DNA of 64,000 nucleotides from Amycolatopsis nalaikhensis (GCF_030264295.1 NZ_CP127173.1:6951501-7015500), one strand, 5' to 3'; positions 1-9,668 are shown, counted from the stretch's first letter. Notes: a model not told the origin generated them from the letters alone. Numbers and translations: made by a program.

Positions 1-1549
1 GATCGCCGCGCTCGCCTGGGCGCTGACCGGCGAAGCCGGACGCGCGGTGGCCGTGCTGGTGACCGCCACGCCGTGCCCGTTGCTGCTCGCTGTCCCGATC
101 GCGATCACCGGGGGCATGTCCCGGGCGTCGAAAGCGGGCGTGGTCGTCAAGGACGGCGCCGCGCTCGAAGCTCTCGGCCGGGTCGCGGTGCTGCTGATGG
201 ACAAGACCGGCACCGTGACCCGTGGCCGGCCCGAGATCACCGACGTCGTCTGTGCGCCGGGCCACGACGCGGCCGAAGTGCTCGCCTTCGCCGCCGGGGT
301 GGAGCAGTACTCGCCGCACGTGCTGGCCGCGGCCGTGGTGCGGGCCGCGGCGTCGGCCGGGGTGGCGCCCGCGTCAGCCGAGGACGTCGAGGAACAGCTG
401 GGGTCCGGCGTCGCCGGCCGGGTCCGTGACCACGAGGTCCGCGTCGGCCGGCTTCCCGCCGGGACGGAACTGCCCGCCTGGGCGCGCGGCGCGGCCCGGC
501 GGGGACGGCTCGATCTCGCGTCCGTGCTGTGGGTGGAGGTCGGCGGTGAGCCCGTGGCCGCGTTGCTCGCGAAGGACCCCATCCGGCCGGACGCCACGCG
601 CACGATGCGGCGGCTGCGCGCCGCCGGAATCGGCGAGATCCGGCTGCTCACCGGGGACCGGGTCGACAACGCGCGCGAAGTCGCGGCGATGCTCGGCCTG
701 GACGACGTCCAGGCCGAGGTGACGCCCGCGGAGAAGGTCCGCGCGGTCGAAGCCGCGAGCGCGCGCGGGGTGACGGTGATGACCGGGGACGGCGTCAACG
801 ACGCGCCCGCGCTGGCCGCGGCGGACGTCGGCGTCGCGCTCGGCTCACGGGGTGCCACCGCGGCGGCGCAGGCCGCGGACGCGGTGATCCTCGACGACCG
901 GCTCGACCGCCTCGCCGACGCCGCGGAGATCGCCCGCCGGTCGCGCCGGCTCGCCGTGCAGAGCGCGGTGGCCGGGATGCTGCTGTCGCTCCTGGCCATG
1001 CTCGCCGCGGCCGGGGGTTTCCTGGTGCCGGTCGCCGGTGCCCTCGTCCAGGAAGCCATCGACGTCGTCGTGATCTTGAACGCGCTGCGTGCGCTGGGCG
1101 GCGTCAAGCTCGGCGGCCCGGCGCCCGCCGAGCTGGTGCGGCGGTTCGAGTCCGAGCACGAACGCCTGCTGCCCGCTCGGGTCGCGGTCCGGCAGGCGGC
1201 CGACGCACTGACCGAGGGGGCGACGCCGGACGCGGACAGTGCCGCGCGCATGGCCGCAAGGCTGCTGACCGAGCAGCTGCTGCCGCACGAGCAGGCCGAG
1301 GAAACCGAGCTGTACCCGGCGCTGGCCCCCGCGCTGGGCGGTCCGGAGGGCACGGTCACGATGAGCCGCGCACACGCCGAGATCGGCCGGCTCGCCCGGC
1401 GGCTGCAGCGGCACCTCGCGGAGGCGCCGGACGGCATCCAGCCCGACCAGGTCGACGACCTGCGCGCCACGCTCTACGGCTTGGACGCGGTGCTGACGCT
1501 GCACTTCGCGCAGGAGGAGGAAGCGTATTTCACGCTCCCGTCCGCGTGA
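1..1549 (+). CDS. P1B-5-type metal ATPase with C-terminal hemerythrin domain (5' end missing)
   Basis: C-terminal part of a heavy-metal P-type ATPase, open from base 2; the start lies upstream of the window. Visible in order: the metal-site motif TPCPLLLA in the transport helix, the phosphorylation motif DKTGT, the hinge motif GDGVNDAP, two final membrane helices, then an all-helical tail (from about base 1130) with the His/Glu spacing of an HHE hemerythrin domain (EHE, LPHEQAEE, SRAH, LHFAQEEE). A TPCP motif combined with a hemerythrin tail is the hallmark of P1B-5 ATPases such as Nia of Sinorhizobium meliloti, which respond to Ni and Fe. The hemerythrin domain may sense iron or oxygen, which would suit this neighbourhood. 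It converges on narI with 7 bp between the stops. Confidence 0.88.
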   Translation, partial: IAALAWALTGEAGRAVAVLVTATPCPLLLAVPIAITGGMSRASKAGVVVKDGAALEALGRVAVLLMDKTGTVTRGRPEITDVVCAPGHDAAEVLAFAAGVEQYSPHVLAAAVVRAAASAGVAPASAEDVEEQLGSGVAGRVRDHEVRVGRLPAGTELPAWARGAARRGRLDLASVLWVEVGGEPVAALLAKDPIRPDATRTMRRLRAAGIGEIRLLTGDRVDNAREVAAMLGLDDVQAEVTPAEKVRAVEAASARGVTVMTGDGVNDAPALAAADVGVALGSRGATAAAQAADAVILDDRLDRLADAAEIARRSRRLAVQSAVAGMLLSLLAMLAAAGGFLVPVAGALVQEAIDVVVILNALRALGGVKLGGPAPAELVRRFESEHERLLPARVAVRQAADALTEGATPDADSAARMAARLLTEQLLPHEQAEETELYPALAPALGGPEGTVTMSRAHAEIGRLARRLQRHLAEAPDGIQPDQVDDLRATLYGLDAVLTLHFAQEEEAYFTLPSA

Positions 1550-1556
1550 CCGGTGA

Positions 1557-2297
1557 TCACCTCCGCTTGGTGCGCCGGGCGTTCTCCTGGGTCCACCCTC
1601 GGCGTGCCGGTCGCGACGGCACGACCCGGTCCCGTGAGCGGTAGACGATGTAGGGCCGGACCAGGTAGGTCAGCGGTGCCGTGAAGGCGTGCACCAGCCG
1701 GGTGAAGGGCCAGAGGACGAACAGCGCCATGCCGGCCAGGACGTGCAGCTGGAAGGCGAACCCCGCGTGGCTCATGGCCTCGACGTCGGGATTCAGGATG
1801 AACAGGGAGCGGAACCACGGCGACACAGTCAGCCGGTAGTTGTGCTCCTCACCGCCCGCGGCGCCGAGCAGGGTGGTCGCCAGACCCGCGACGATCGCGG
1901 CCACGAGCACCAGGTACATCAGCTTGTCGTTGGCCGTGGTCGCGCGGAACACCGGTCCGGTCGTGCGCCTGCGGTAGACCAGGATCCCGATACCGGCCAA
2001 AGTGGACAGTCCGGCGATCGTGCCCAGGACGAGCGCCTGGACGTGGTAGGCCTCCTGGCTGAGGCCGAGCGCGTCGGTGAGGCTCTTCGGGATCAGCAAC
2101 CCGATCACGTGGCCGACGATCACCACGAGGAGCCCGAAGTGGAACAGCGGGCTGCCGATCCGGAGGAGACGGGACTCGTGCAGCTCCGAGGATCGCGTGG
2201 TCCAGCCGAACTTGTCGTAGCGGTAGCGCCACACGGTCCCGCCGACGAGCACGGCGACCATGACGTACGGGGCGATGCCCCAGAGGAGGAAGTTCAT
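1557..2297 (-). CDS. narI: Respiratory nitrate reductase gamma subunit NarI
   Basis: 246 aa membrane cytochrome b that takes electrons from menaquinol and passes them to NarH. Starts at MNFLLWGIAPYVMV and has about five membrane helices. His residues in HVIGLLIP, HAGFAFQLH and TRLVH fit the heme b ligands of the family. The ATG overlaps the narJ stop by 4 bp, so translation is coupled and this is the last gene of narGHJI. Length is normal for NarI (220-245 aa). Longer upstream reading in the same frame runs through narJ and is not coding. Confidence 0.95.
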   Translation of the reverse strand: MNFLLWGIAPYVMVAVLVGGTVWRYRYDKFGWTTRSSELHESRLLRIGSPLFHFGLLVVIVGHVIGLLIPKSLTDALGLSQEAYHVQALVLGTIAGLSTLAGIGILVYRRRTTGPVFRATTANDKLMYLVLVAAIVAGLATTLLGAAGGEEHNYRLTVSPWFRSLFILNPDVEAMSHAGFAFQLHVLAGMALFVLWPFTRLVHAFTAPLTYLVRPYIVYRSRDRVVPSRPARRGWTQENARRTKRR

Positions 2298-2935
2298 CGG
2301 GGGCCTCCGGCGGGGACGGTGCCGAACGGGGCGAGATCCAGGCCGACCTGTTCCCGCGGCGGGCCGCTGCGCGCGAGGGCCTTGGCCGCGGCGACGTCGT
2401 CGGGGGAGGGGCCGGGCAGCAGCGCGCAGACGGCTTGCACGGGCGCCGCGTACGGCGTGGCGGCGTCGAGCAGGGCCAGGCGGAGCAGTTCGATCCCGGC
2501 CCGGTGTTCCTGCAGGAGCGCAAGGCCGCCGGCCAGGTCGGCCGTGGCCGCGAACTCGAGCACCGCCGGGAGGTAGTCGGGCAGTTCGGTGCTGTCGAAC
2601 TCGGCCCCGGCTGCCCGGTAGCGGGACTTCAGCTCGGCGAGAGAGCTGCCGCGGCGCCGGGTCTCCCCGTCGCTCCACCACGTCAGGTACAGGCAGCAGC
2701 GGCGCCGGGTGTCGAACACCCGCACGTAGTGCTCGGCGAGCTCGCCCGGGGATATCGACGCGGTCTCCGCGAGGAAGGCCCGAAGGCGGTCTCGCGGCTC
2801 TCCGGCGGGGAGCGCCTCAACTGCGGCCCGCGCTGTCGGCAGCGTCGCCCGCAGATCCTCGTCCGGGTACTGCAGGCAGAGCGACGCGGCTTGCAGCACG
2901 ACTGCGTGCTCGCGGGCGGACAGGTCCGGGTTCAC
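2294..2935 (-). CDS. narJ: Nitrate reductase assembly chaperone NarJ
   Basis: 213 aa cytoplasmic chaperone that helps insert the molybdenum cofactor into NarG; not part of the final enzyme. All-helical TorD/DmsD-type protein with the family features LQYPDEDL near the N terminus and LPDYLPAVLEFAA in the middle. The start is GTG (MNPDLSAREHAV), and the narH stop would overlap it as GTGA if the narH frame were restored. Third gene of narGHJI. Confidence 0.93.
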   Translation of the reverse strand: MNPDLSAREHAVVLQAASLCLQYPDEDLRATLPTARAAVEALPAGEPRDRLRAFLAETASISPGELAEHYVRVFDTRRRCCLYLTWWSDGETRRRGSSLAELKSRYRAAGAEFDSTELPDYLPAVLEFAATADLAGGLALLQEHRAGIELLRLALLDAATPYAAPVQAVCALLPGPSPDDVAAAKALARSGPPREQVGLDLAPFGTVPAGGPR

Positions 2936-4592
2936 GGCTCGCTCCTCTCGGTGTGCGGGGGAACGGGCGGCCCTTGCCGTCCCAGTTGAGCAGGTTGACG
3001 CGCGTGCCGGGCATGCCGAGGTCAGTGACCCGGTCGCTGGTCTGGCGGTCGCGCAGGGCGTGGAACGTCTCGACCGAGACCGGCATCGCGCGGCCGGAGC
3101 CCTCGCCGAACGGGCCGCTGCCGACCATGCCGGGACCGCCGTCGACGTCGAGGCTGCAGCCGAGCTCTTCCAGCTGGTGCGCTTCGCCGGTGTACGCGGT
3201 CGGGATGACGTAGCGCTCTTCGTACTTGGCGATGCCGAGCAGCCGGTACATCTCGACCAGTTCGCCGCCGGTCATGCCGACGGCGGAAGCGATCGACTCG
3301 TCGCGGGGCCGGTCGAGGCTGACGTCGCGCATGTAGGAGCGCATCGCGGCCAGTTTCCGGAGCACCCGGTCGACCGGTGCGATGTCTCCGGCGGTGAACA
3401 GCTCGGCGAGGTAGCCGATCGGGATGCGCAACGCTTCGATCGCGCCGAAGAGGTTTCCGGCGGCCTCGCCGTCGTGCCCGGTTTCGGTGAGCCGGTCGAC
3501 CACCGGCGACAGCGGCGGGATGTACCAGACCATCGGCATCGTGCGGAACTCCGGGTGCAGCGGCAACGCGACCCGGTAGTCCTTGGCGAGCTTGTACACC
3601 GGCGACCGCCGTGCGGCTTCGAGCCAGTCCTCGGCGATGCCGTCGCGGCGCGCGGCCGCGGCCACGTCCGGATCATTGGGGTCGAGCAGCAGGTCCAGCT
3701 GGGCTTCGTAGAGGTCGTGCTCGTCGGCCACGGACGCCGCTTCGGTGACGCGGTCTGCGTCGTAGAGGAACAGTCCGATGTAACGCAGGCGGCCGACGCA
3801 GGTCTCGCTGCACACCGTCGGCAGCCCGACTTCGACGCGGGGGTAGCAGAAGGTGCACTTCTCGGCCTTGCCCGTGCGGTGGTTGAAGTACACCTTCTTG
3901 TACGGGCAGCCGGTCACGCACATCCGCCAGCCCCGGCATTGGTCCTGGTCGACGAGCACGATGCCGTCCTCGGCCCGCTTGTACATCGCGCCGGACGGGC
4001 ACGACGCGACACAGGCCGGGTTCAGGCAGTGCTCGCAGATGCGCGGCAGGAAGAACATGAACGCCTGCTCGTAGGAGAACTTGACCTTCTCCTCGGACTC
4101 CTGGCGCAACCGCTCGACGATCGGGTCGCGCGGGCCGTGTTCCGGGGCGCCGCCGAGGTCGTCGTCCCAGTTCGCGCTCCACTCCACCGACATCGGCTCG
4201 CCGGACAGCAGCGACTTCGGTTGCGCCACTGGGAAGTCGTCACCGAGCGGTGCGTCGGTGAGGTTCTCGTAGTCGTAGGTCCAGGGCTCGTAGTAGTCGC
4301 GGATGTTCGGCAGTACGGGGTTGGCGAAGATCGTGAGCAGCTTGCGGAACCGGCCGCCCGCTTTGAGCTTCAACCGCCCGCGGGGGGTGCGGACCCAGCC
4401 GCCCTTCCACTGTTCCTGATCCTGATACCGGCGTGGATACCCCTGTCCCGGACGGGTTTCGACGTTGTTGAACCACGCGTACTCGACACCGCTGCGGTTG
4501 GTCCACGCCTGCTTGCACGTCACCGAGCAGGTGTGGCAGCCGATGCACTTGTCGAGGTTCATCACCATGCCCAGCTGGGCCATCACGCGCAT
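2817..4592 (-). CDS. narH: Respiratory nitrate reductase beta subunit NarH (3' end probably frameshifted)
   Basis: Iron-sulfur subunit carrying electrons from NarI to NarG. Four cluster motifs are visible: CIGCHTCSVTC near the N terminus, CEHCLNPACVASCP, CRGWRMCVTGCP (Trp in place of a Cys, the usual 3Fe-4S variant) and CTFCYPR with a later CSETC. The ATG at 4592 follows the narG stop by one base, with GGTGGAG seven bases upstream. As read it is 591 aa and runs 119 bp into narJ. One extra base near 2945-2960 would end it at 2932, giving 553 aa (the usual size) and a GTGA overlap with narJ. The last 36 residues are Arg/Pro-rich and unlike NarH, so the true end is probably 2932. Confidence 0.93.
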   Translation of the reverse strand: MRVMAQLGMVMNLDKCIGCHTCSVTCKQAWTNRSGVEYAWFNNVETRPGQGYPRRYQDQEQWKGGWVRTPRGRLKLKAGGRFRKLLTIFANPVLPNIRDYYEPWTYDYENLTDAPLGDDFPVAQPKSLLSGEPMSVEWSANWDDDLGGAPEHGPRDPIVERLRQESEEKVKFSYEQAFMFFLPRICEHCLNPACVASCPSGAMYKRAEDGIVLVDQDQCRGWRMCVTGCPYKKVYFNHRTGKAEKCTFCYPRVEVGLPTVCSETCVGRLRYIGLFLYDADRVTEAASVADEHDLYEAQLDLLLDPNDPDVAAAARRDGIAEDWLEAARRSPVYKLAKDYRVALPLHPEFRTMPMVWYIPPLSPVVDRLTETGHDGEAAGNLFGAIEALRIPIGYLAELFTAGDIAPVDRVLRKLAAMRSYMRDVSLDRPRDESIASAVGMTGGELVEMYRLLGIAKYEERYVIPTAYTGEAHQLEELGCSLDVDGGPGMVGSGPFGEGSGRAMPVSVETFHALRDRQTSDRVTDLGMPGTRVNLLNWDGKGRPFPRTPRGASREPGPVRPRARSRAASRVALPAVPGRGSAGDAADSAGRS

Positions 4593-4593
4593 G

Positions 4594-7500
4594 TCAGTAC
4601 TCCACCTTCTGGCTGCGGCGGCGCCGGATCACGGTGACTTCGTCACGTTGGTTCCCGGTGGGCCCGAGGTAGTTGAACGCGAAGGAAAGCTGGGCGTAGC
4701 CGCCGATCAGGTGCGTCGGCTTGACGAGGATCCGGGTGAGCGAGTTGTGGATGCCCCCGCGGCGCCCGGTGTGCTCGGACTTCGGGACGTTCACCACCCG
4801 CTCCTGGGCGTGGTACACGAACACCGTGCCCGCCGGGATGCGGTGGCTCACGACCGCTCGCAGCACCATCACGCCGTTGCGGTTGACCGCTTCCACCCAG
4901 TCGTTGTCGTGCACGCCGATCGCAGTCGCGTCGGGTTCGCTCAGCCACACCACCGGGCCGCCGCGGGACAGCGAGAGCATGAACAGGTTGTCCTGGTACT
5001 CGGAGTGGATCGACCACTTCGAATGCGGGGTCAGGTACCGCACGGTCACCGAAGCGCCGTCGGTCTCGCCGAGCTCGGGTTCGCCGAAGAGCCGGTGCAT
5101 GTCGAGCGGGACGCGGTAGATCGGCAGGGTCTCGCCCATCTCGTGCATCCAGTCGTGGTCCAGCAGGAAGTGCATCCGGCCGGTGAGGGTGTGCCAGGGT
5201 TTCCGGCGTTCGACGTTGACCGTGAAGGGGGCGTAGCGGCGCCCGCCGGTCTCGCTGCCCGACCACTCCGGGCTGGTGATCACCGGCACCGGCTGGGCCT
5301 GGGTGTCGGCGAAGGAGATCCGCTTCTCCGCACTGCCCGAGGCGAGGTCGGCGAGCCGGACGCCGGTGCGGCGCTCGAGCTGCTCGAAGCCCTGCACGGC
5401 GAGCCGGCCGTTGGTGGTGGCCGACAACGCGAGGATCGCCTCGGCCATCTTCGCGTCGGTGTCGATCGCCGGGCGGCCGTCGCCCGCCCCGCCGAGCATG
5501 ACGCCGTTCTTCGCCGCCAGGTGTGCGATTTCCTCGTCGGGGTGGTAGGTGACGGCCTTAGTGGTCATGCCGAGCCGATCGACCAGCGGGCCGATCGCGG
5601 CCAGCTTGTCGGCCACCGCGGGATAGTCGCGTTCGACGACCACGAAGTTCGGCATGGTCCGGCCCGGGACCGCTTCGGTCTCGCCCGCGCGCCAGTCCAG
5701 GACCGTGCCGCCGGGCTGGGCGGTCTCGCCGGGGGTGTCGTGCTGGAGCGGCACGGCGACGACGTCCCGCCGGACGCCGAGGTGCGTGGTGGCCAGGTCG
5801 GAGAACCGGCGGGCGATGGCGTGGAACGCGTCGAAGTCCGTGCGCGACTCGAACGGCGGATCGATCGCCGGGGTGAACGCGTGCACGAACGGGTGCATGT
5901 CGGTGGTGTTGAGGTCGTGCTTTTCGTACCAGGTCGCGGCCGGCAGCACGACGTCCGACAGCAGCGTGGAACTGGTCATCCGGAAGTCCAGCGACAGCAG
6001 CAGATCGAGCTTGCCTTCGGGAGGTTCTTCGCCCCGCCACTCGACGTCTTGCGGACGCTGGTCCGGCGAGGTTTGCTCCGCCTGGAGGTTGTGGTGCGTG
6101 CCGAGCAGGTGCTTGAGGAAGTACTCGTCGCCCTTGGCCGACGAGCCGAGCAGGTTGGCTCGCCACAACGTCAGGCAGCGCGGCCAGTTTTCCGGCGCGT
6201 CGGGGTCGTCGATCGCGAACTTCAGGCTGCCGTCCCGCAGGCGGTCGGCGACGTGTGCGGCGACGTCGTAGTCGGCTTCGTCGGCCAGGTCCAGGGGGTT
6301 GACGTCGAACTGCGGGTAGGACGGCATCCAGCCCAGCCGGGCGGACAGCGCGATGGTGTCCATCGTGTGCTTGCCCGCCAGCTTGCCTTCGGCGAGCGGG
6401 GAGGTGAGCGCGTCGGCGCGGTAGCCGTCGTAGCGCCACTGGTCGGTGTGGGTGTACCAGTAGGCGGTGCCGATCATCTGGCGCGGCGGGCGCTGCCAGT
6501 CCGTGGCCATCGCCATCGTGGCCCAGCCGGTCACCGGACGGCACTTCTCCTGCCCGACGTAGTGGGCCCAGCCGCCGCCGTTGCGGCCCATCGAGCCGGT
6601 GAGCATCAGCAGCGCCAGCACGGCGCGGTAGGTGGTGTCGCCGTGGAACCACTGGCAGATCCCGGCGCCCATGATGATCATCGTCCGGCCGTGCGACTCC
6701 TCGGCGTTGGCCGCCATCTCCCGGGCGATCCGGACCACCTGCCCGGCAGGCACCGACGTGATCGCTTCCTGCCACGCGGGCGTGTACGGCTCGGCCGCGT
6801 CCTCGTACCCGGCGGGCCAGGTGCCCGGCAGACCGTCGCGGTGGATGCCGTACTGGGCCAGCATCAGGTCGAAGACCGTCGTGACGAGCTTTCCGGCCAC
6901 GCGCCGCGCGGGGACGCCCCGGCGCAGGACCCCGCCGGTGCCGTCGAGGGCGTCGAACCGGGGGAGCAGCACCTCGACGCCGTCGGCTTCCGGACCCTGC
7001 ATCGTCAGCTGCGGCGCAACCTCGCCGAGTTCGAGGTTCCACTTCCCGGCGCCGGATTCGGAGTAGCGGAAACCGAGGGAACCATTGGGGACAAATGGTT
7101 CGCCGGTTGCGCCGTCGATCAGCACGGTCTTCCAGGCCGCGCCTTCGGCGTCGTCGCCGAGGTCGGCCGCGGTCAGGAACTTTCCCGGCACGTGGGCGCC
7201 GTCGCGCTCGGTCAGCGTCACCAGGAACGGCAGATCGGTGTTGCGCTGCACGTAGTCGACGAAGAAGGGGACGCGGCGGTCGACGAAGAACTCTTTGAGC
7301 GTGACGTGGCCCATGGCCATCGCCAGGGCGCCGTCGGTGCCGGGCTGGGCGGGCAGCCAGGTGTCGGCGAACTTCGTGTTGTCGGCGTAGTCCGGCGATA
7401 CGACGACGACCTTCTGGCCCTTGTACCGGGCTTCGGCCATCCAGTGCGCGTCCGGGGTCCGGGTCACCGGCACGTTGGAGCCCCACATCAGCAGGTAGGT

Positions 7501-8283
7501 GGCGTTCCACCAGTCGCCCGATTCGGGCACGTCCGTCTGGTCGCCGAAGACCTGTGGCGAGGCCACCGGCAGGTCCGCGTACCAGTCGTAGAACGACGTC
7601 ATCGCGCCGCCGATCAGCTCGATGAACCGGGAGCCCGCCGCGTGGCTGACCATCGACATCGCCGGGATGGGGGAGAACCCGGCGATCCGGTCGGGACCGA
7701 AGGTCCTGATGGTGTGGACGTGCGCCGCGGCGACGATTTCCGTGGCTTCGTCCCACGAGACGCGGACGTGGCCGCCCTTGCCGCGGGCGGACTGGTAGCG
7801 CTTCCGCTTCGCCGGGTCGGTGGTGATCTCGGCCCACGCCGCGACGGGGTCGCCGAGCCGGTCCTTGGCCTCGCGGTACATCTCGACCAGCACACCCCGC
7901 GCGTACGGGTACCGGACCCGGGTGGGGGAGTAGGTGTACCAGGAGAACGCCGCACCGCGCGGGCAGCCGCGGGGCTCGTACTCGGGCGAGTCCGGGCCGA
8001 CCGACGGGTAGTCGGTCTGCTGGGTCTCCCAGGTGATGATCCCGTCCTTGACGTAGACCTTCCACGAGCACGAGCCGGTGCAGTTGACGCCGTGCGTCGA
8101 GCGCACCACCTTGTCGTGGCTCCAGCGGTCGCGGTAGAAGACGTCGCCCTCGCGGCCGCCCTCCTTGAACACCGCCCGCAGGTCGGCGGAGGTCTCGCGC
8201 CGGGTGAAGAACCGGCCGGTCTTCAGCAGGGCGTCGGCCAGCGGGCCGTCCGTCCCCGCAGGCTCCTTCGCTCCTCGCGCCAC
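4594..8283 (-). CDS. narG: Respiratory nitrate reductase alpha subunit NarG
   Basis: Molybdopterin subunit that reduces nitrate to nitrite on the cytoplasmic side of the membrane. The H/Cys motif of the N-terminal cluster (STHGVNCTGSCSWKVY) and the Mo-ligand Asp region (WYADLPVASPQVFGDQTD) are intact. Resemblance to M. tuberculosis NarG is very high throughout. The start chosen is GTG at 8283 (VARGAKEP), four bases after GGGAGG, giving 1229 aa against about 1232 in M. tuberculosis. GTG at 8295 is an alternative. First gene of narGHJI and divergent from narK. Confidence 0.96.
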   Translation of the reverse strand: MARGAKEPAGTDGPLADALLKTGRFFTRRETSADLRAVFKEGGREGDVFYRDRWSHDKVVRSTHGVNCTGSCSWKVYVKDGIITWETQQTDYPSVGPDSPEYEPRGCPRGAAFSWYTYSPTRVRYPYARGVLVEMYREAKDRLGDPVAAWAEITTDPAKRKRYQSARGKGGHVRVSWDEATEIVAAAHVHTIRTFGPDRIAGFSPIPAMSMVSHAAGSRFIELIGGAMTSFYDWYADLPVASPQVFGDQTDVPESGDWWNATYLLMWGSNVPVTRTPDAHWMAEARYKGQKVVVVSPDYADNTKFADTWLPAQPGTDGALAMAMGHVTLKEFFVDRRVPFFVDYVQRNTDLPFLVTLTERDGAHVPGKFLTAADLGDDAEGAAWKTVLIDGATGEPFVPNGSLGFRYSESGAGKWNLELGEVAPQLTMQGPEADGVEVLLPRFDALDGTGGVLRRGVPARRVAGKLVTTVFDLMLAQYGIHRDGLPGTWPAGYEDAAEPYTPAWQEAITSVPAGQVVRIAREMAANAEESHGRTMIIMGAGICQWFHGDTTYRAVLALLMLTGSMGRNGGGWAHYVGQEKCRPVTGWATMAMATDWQRPPRQMIGTAYWYTHTDQWRYDGYRADALTSPLAEGKLAGKHTMDTIALSARLGWMPSYPQFDVNPLDLADEADYDVAAHVADRLRDGSLKFAIDDPDAPENWPRCLTLWRANLLGSSAKGDEYFLKHLLGTHHNLQAEQTSPDQRPQDVEWRGEEPPEGKLDLLLSLDFRMTSSTLLSDVVLPAATWYEKHDLNTTDMHPFVHAFTPAIDPPFESRTDFDAFHAIARRFSDLATTHLGVRRDVVAVPLQHDTPGETAQPGGTVLDWRAGETEAVPGRTMPNFVVVERDYPAVADKLAAIGPLVDRLGMTTKAVTYHPDEEIAHLAAKNGVMLGGAGDGRPAIDTDAKMAEAILALSATTNGRLAVQGFEQLERRTGVRLADLASGSAEKRISFADTQAQPVPVITSPEWSGSETGGRRYAPFTVNVERRKPWHTLTGRMHFLLDHDWMHEMGETLPIYRVPLDMHRLFGEPELGETDGASVTVRYLTPHSKWSIHSEYQDNLFMLSLSRGGPVVWLSEPDATAIGVHDNDWVEAVNRNGVMVLRAVVSHRIPAGTVFVYHAQERVVNVPKSEHTGRRGGIHNSLTRILVKPTHLIGGYAQLSFAFNYLGPTGNQRDEVTVIRRRRSQKVEY

Positions 8284-8441
8284 TGCGCCTCCCACGAGTT
8301 CGATCTCTGTGGAAACGATGTCAAGGACGGACGTCCCGAAGCTACGCCGAAGGTCACCGATCGAGAAGACCAAGGACCATTCCGCGCCGGCTCCGGTGCT
8401 CCGACGATGGAAGCGAGGAGTCCACACCCGAGGAGCCAGCC
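8284..8441. promoter_or_regulatory. narG/narK divergent promoter region with a weak DosR-like motif
   Basis: 158-bp spacer between the divergent narG and narK starts. At 8366-8379 it contains AAGACCAAGGACCA, which shares the GACCAA-GACC core of the better boxes elsewhere but matches only about 8 of 14 positions of the mycobacterial DosR core GGGACTWWAGTCCC. No clear FNR-type or NarL-type site was seen. Confidence 0.35.
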
Positions 8442-9668
8442 GTGACGAAGTCCCTGTCCCGCGGGGGAGAACCCGCTTCCACCCCGTCGCGGCCGGATTC
8501 CGGCGCCGGCCTCATGCTCGCGATGGCCACGGCCGGGTTCGCGATCACGTTCTGGGCGTGGGCCTTGCTGTCGCCACTGGGCGCGACCCTGCGTGAACAA
8601 TTGCACTTGTCCTCGGTGCAGCAGGCCGTCCTGGTCGCGGTCCCGGTCATCGTCGGCTCGCTCGGGCGGATCCCGGTGGGCGCGCTCACCGACCGGTTCG
8701 GCGCCCGGGTCATGTTCCCCGCGGTCGCGCTGCTCACCGCGATCCCGGTGCTCTACCTCGGGCACGGTGCCGGTTCGCTGACCGGCTACCTCGCCGGCGG
8801 CTTCTTCCTCGGCCTCGGCGGCACCACCTTCGCGATCGGCATCCCGTTCGTGAACTCCTGGTACCCGCCCCGGCGCCGCGGCTTGGCCCTCGGCGTCTTC
8901 GGCGCCGGCATGGGCGGCACAGCCATCTCGGCGTTCTCGACCGTCCAGCTGAGCAAGGCCGTCAGCAGCAGCTTCCCGTTCGACCTGGTCGCCGCCATCC
9001 TCGTGGGGTACGCCGTACTCGCGTTCTTCGTGCTGCGGGACCGCCCGGACCGGCAACGGGCCGCCGGGAGCCTCTTCGGCAGGCTGGCGACCGCTCTGCG
9101 CATGCCGGTGACCAGCCAGCTTTCGGTGCTCTACGCGGTCGCGTTCGGCGGTTTCGTCGCGTTCAGCGTGTACCTGCCCACCTACCTCGTCACCTCGTTC
9201 GGCCTGGACCGCGGTGACGCGGCCCTGCGCACCGCGGGATTCGTGGTGCTCGCCGTGGCGATGCGCCCGATCGGCGGCTGGCTGTCCGACCGGGCCGATC
9301 CCGTCAAGATCCTCATCGGGGTGTTCTCGGTGGTCAGCGTGCTGGCGCTCGCCGCCGCGTTCGAGCCGCCCCTCCGACCGGCCGGGACGCTGCTCTTCCT
9401 CGGCATCGCCGGCGCCCTCGGCACCGGGACCGGCGCGGTGTTCGCACTCGTGGCCCGGCTGGTGGCACCGGGCGAGGTGGGCGCCGTGACGGGCGTCGTC
9501 GGCGCGGCCGGCGGGCTGGGCGGCTTCTTCCCGCCGCTGGTCATGGGCGCGGTTTACGGCGCCACGGGCTCGTACCTGCTCGGGTTCGTCCTGCTCGCTG
9601 CCACCGCGGCCGGCGCGGCGACCCTCACGGCCACGGTCGTCCGGCGGCGGGCCGGAGCGAGCGCATGA
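8442..9668 (+). CDS. narK: Nitrate/nitrite MFS transporter NarK
   Basis: 408 aa major-facilitator protein with about 12 membrane helices that takes up nitrate or exports nitrite. The MFS loop motif between helices 2 and 3 is visible as GALTDRFGAR, and the Gly-rich GFAITFWAWALLSPLG and GAAGGLGGFFPP stretches are typical of the nitrate/nitrite porter family. The GTG at 8442 follows GAGGAGCC. Divergent from narG, so it supplies the reductase. The next gene overlaps its stop by 4 bp. Confidence 0.94.
   Translation: MTKSLSRGGEPASTPSRPDSGAGLMLAMATAGFAITFWAWALLSPLGATLREQLHLSSVQQAVLVAVPVIVGSLGRIPVGALTDRFGARVMFPAVALLTAIPVLYLGHGAGSLTGYLAGGFFLGLGGTTFAIGIPFVNSWYPPRRRGLALGVFGAGMGGTAISAFSTVQLSKAVSSSFPFDLVAAILVGYAVLAFFVLRDRPDRQRAAGSLFGRLATALRMPVTSQLSVLYAVAFGGFVAFSVYLPTYLVTSFGLDRGDAALRTAGFVVLAVAMRPIGGWLSDRADPVKILIGVFSVVSVLALAAAFEPPLRPAGTLLFLGIAGALGTGTGAVFALVARLVAPGEVGAVTGVVGAAGGLGGFFPPLVMGAVYGATGSYLLGFVLLAATAAGAATLTATVVRRRAGASA

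Noticed and set aside
4465..8445. Very long plus-strand open frame (over 1300 codons) opposite narG
   Set aside because: It mirrors the codon bias of narG in GC-rich DNA, has Arg/Gly/His-rich low-complexity content and no family resemblance; narG on the minus strand is unmistakable.
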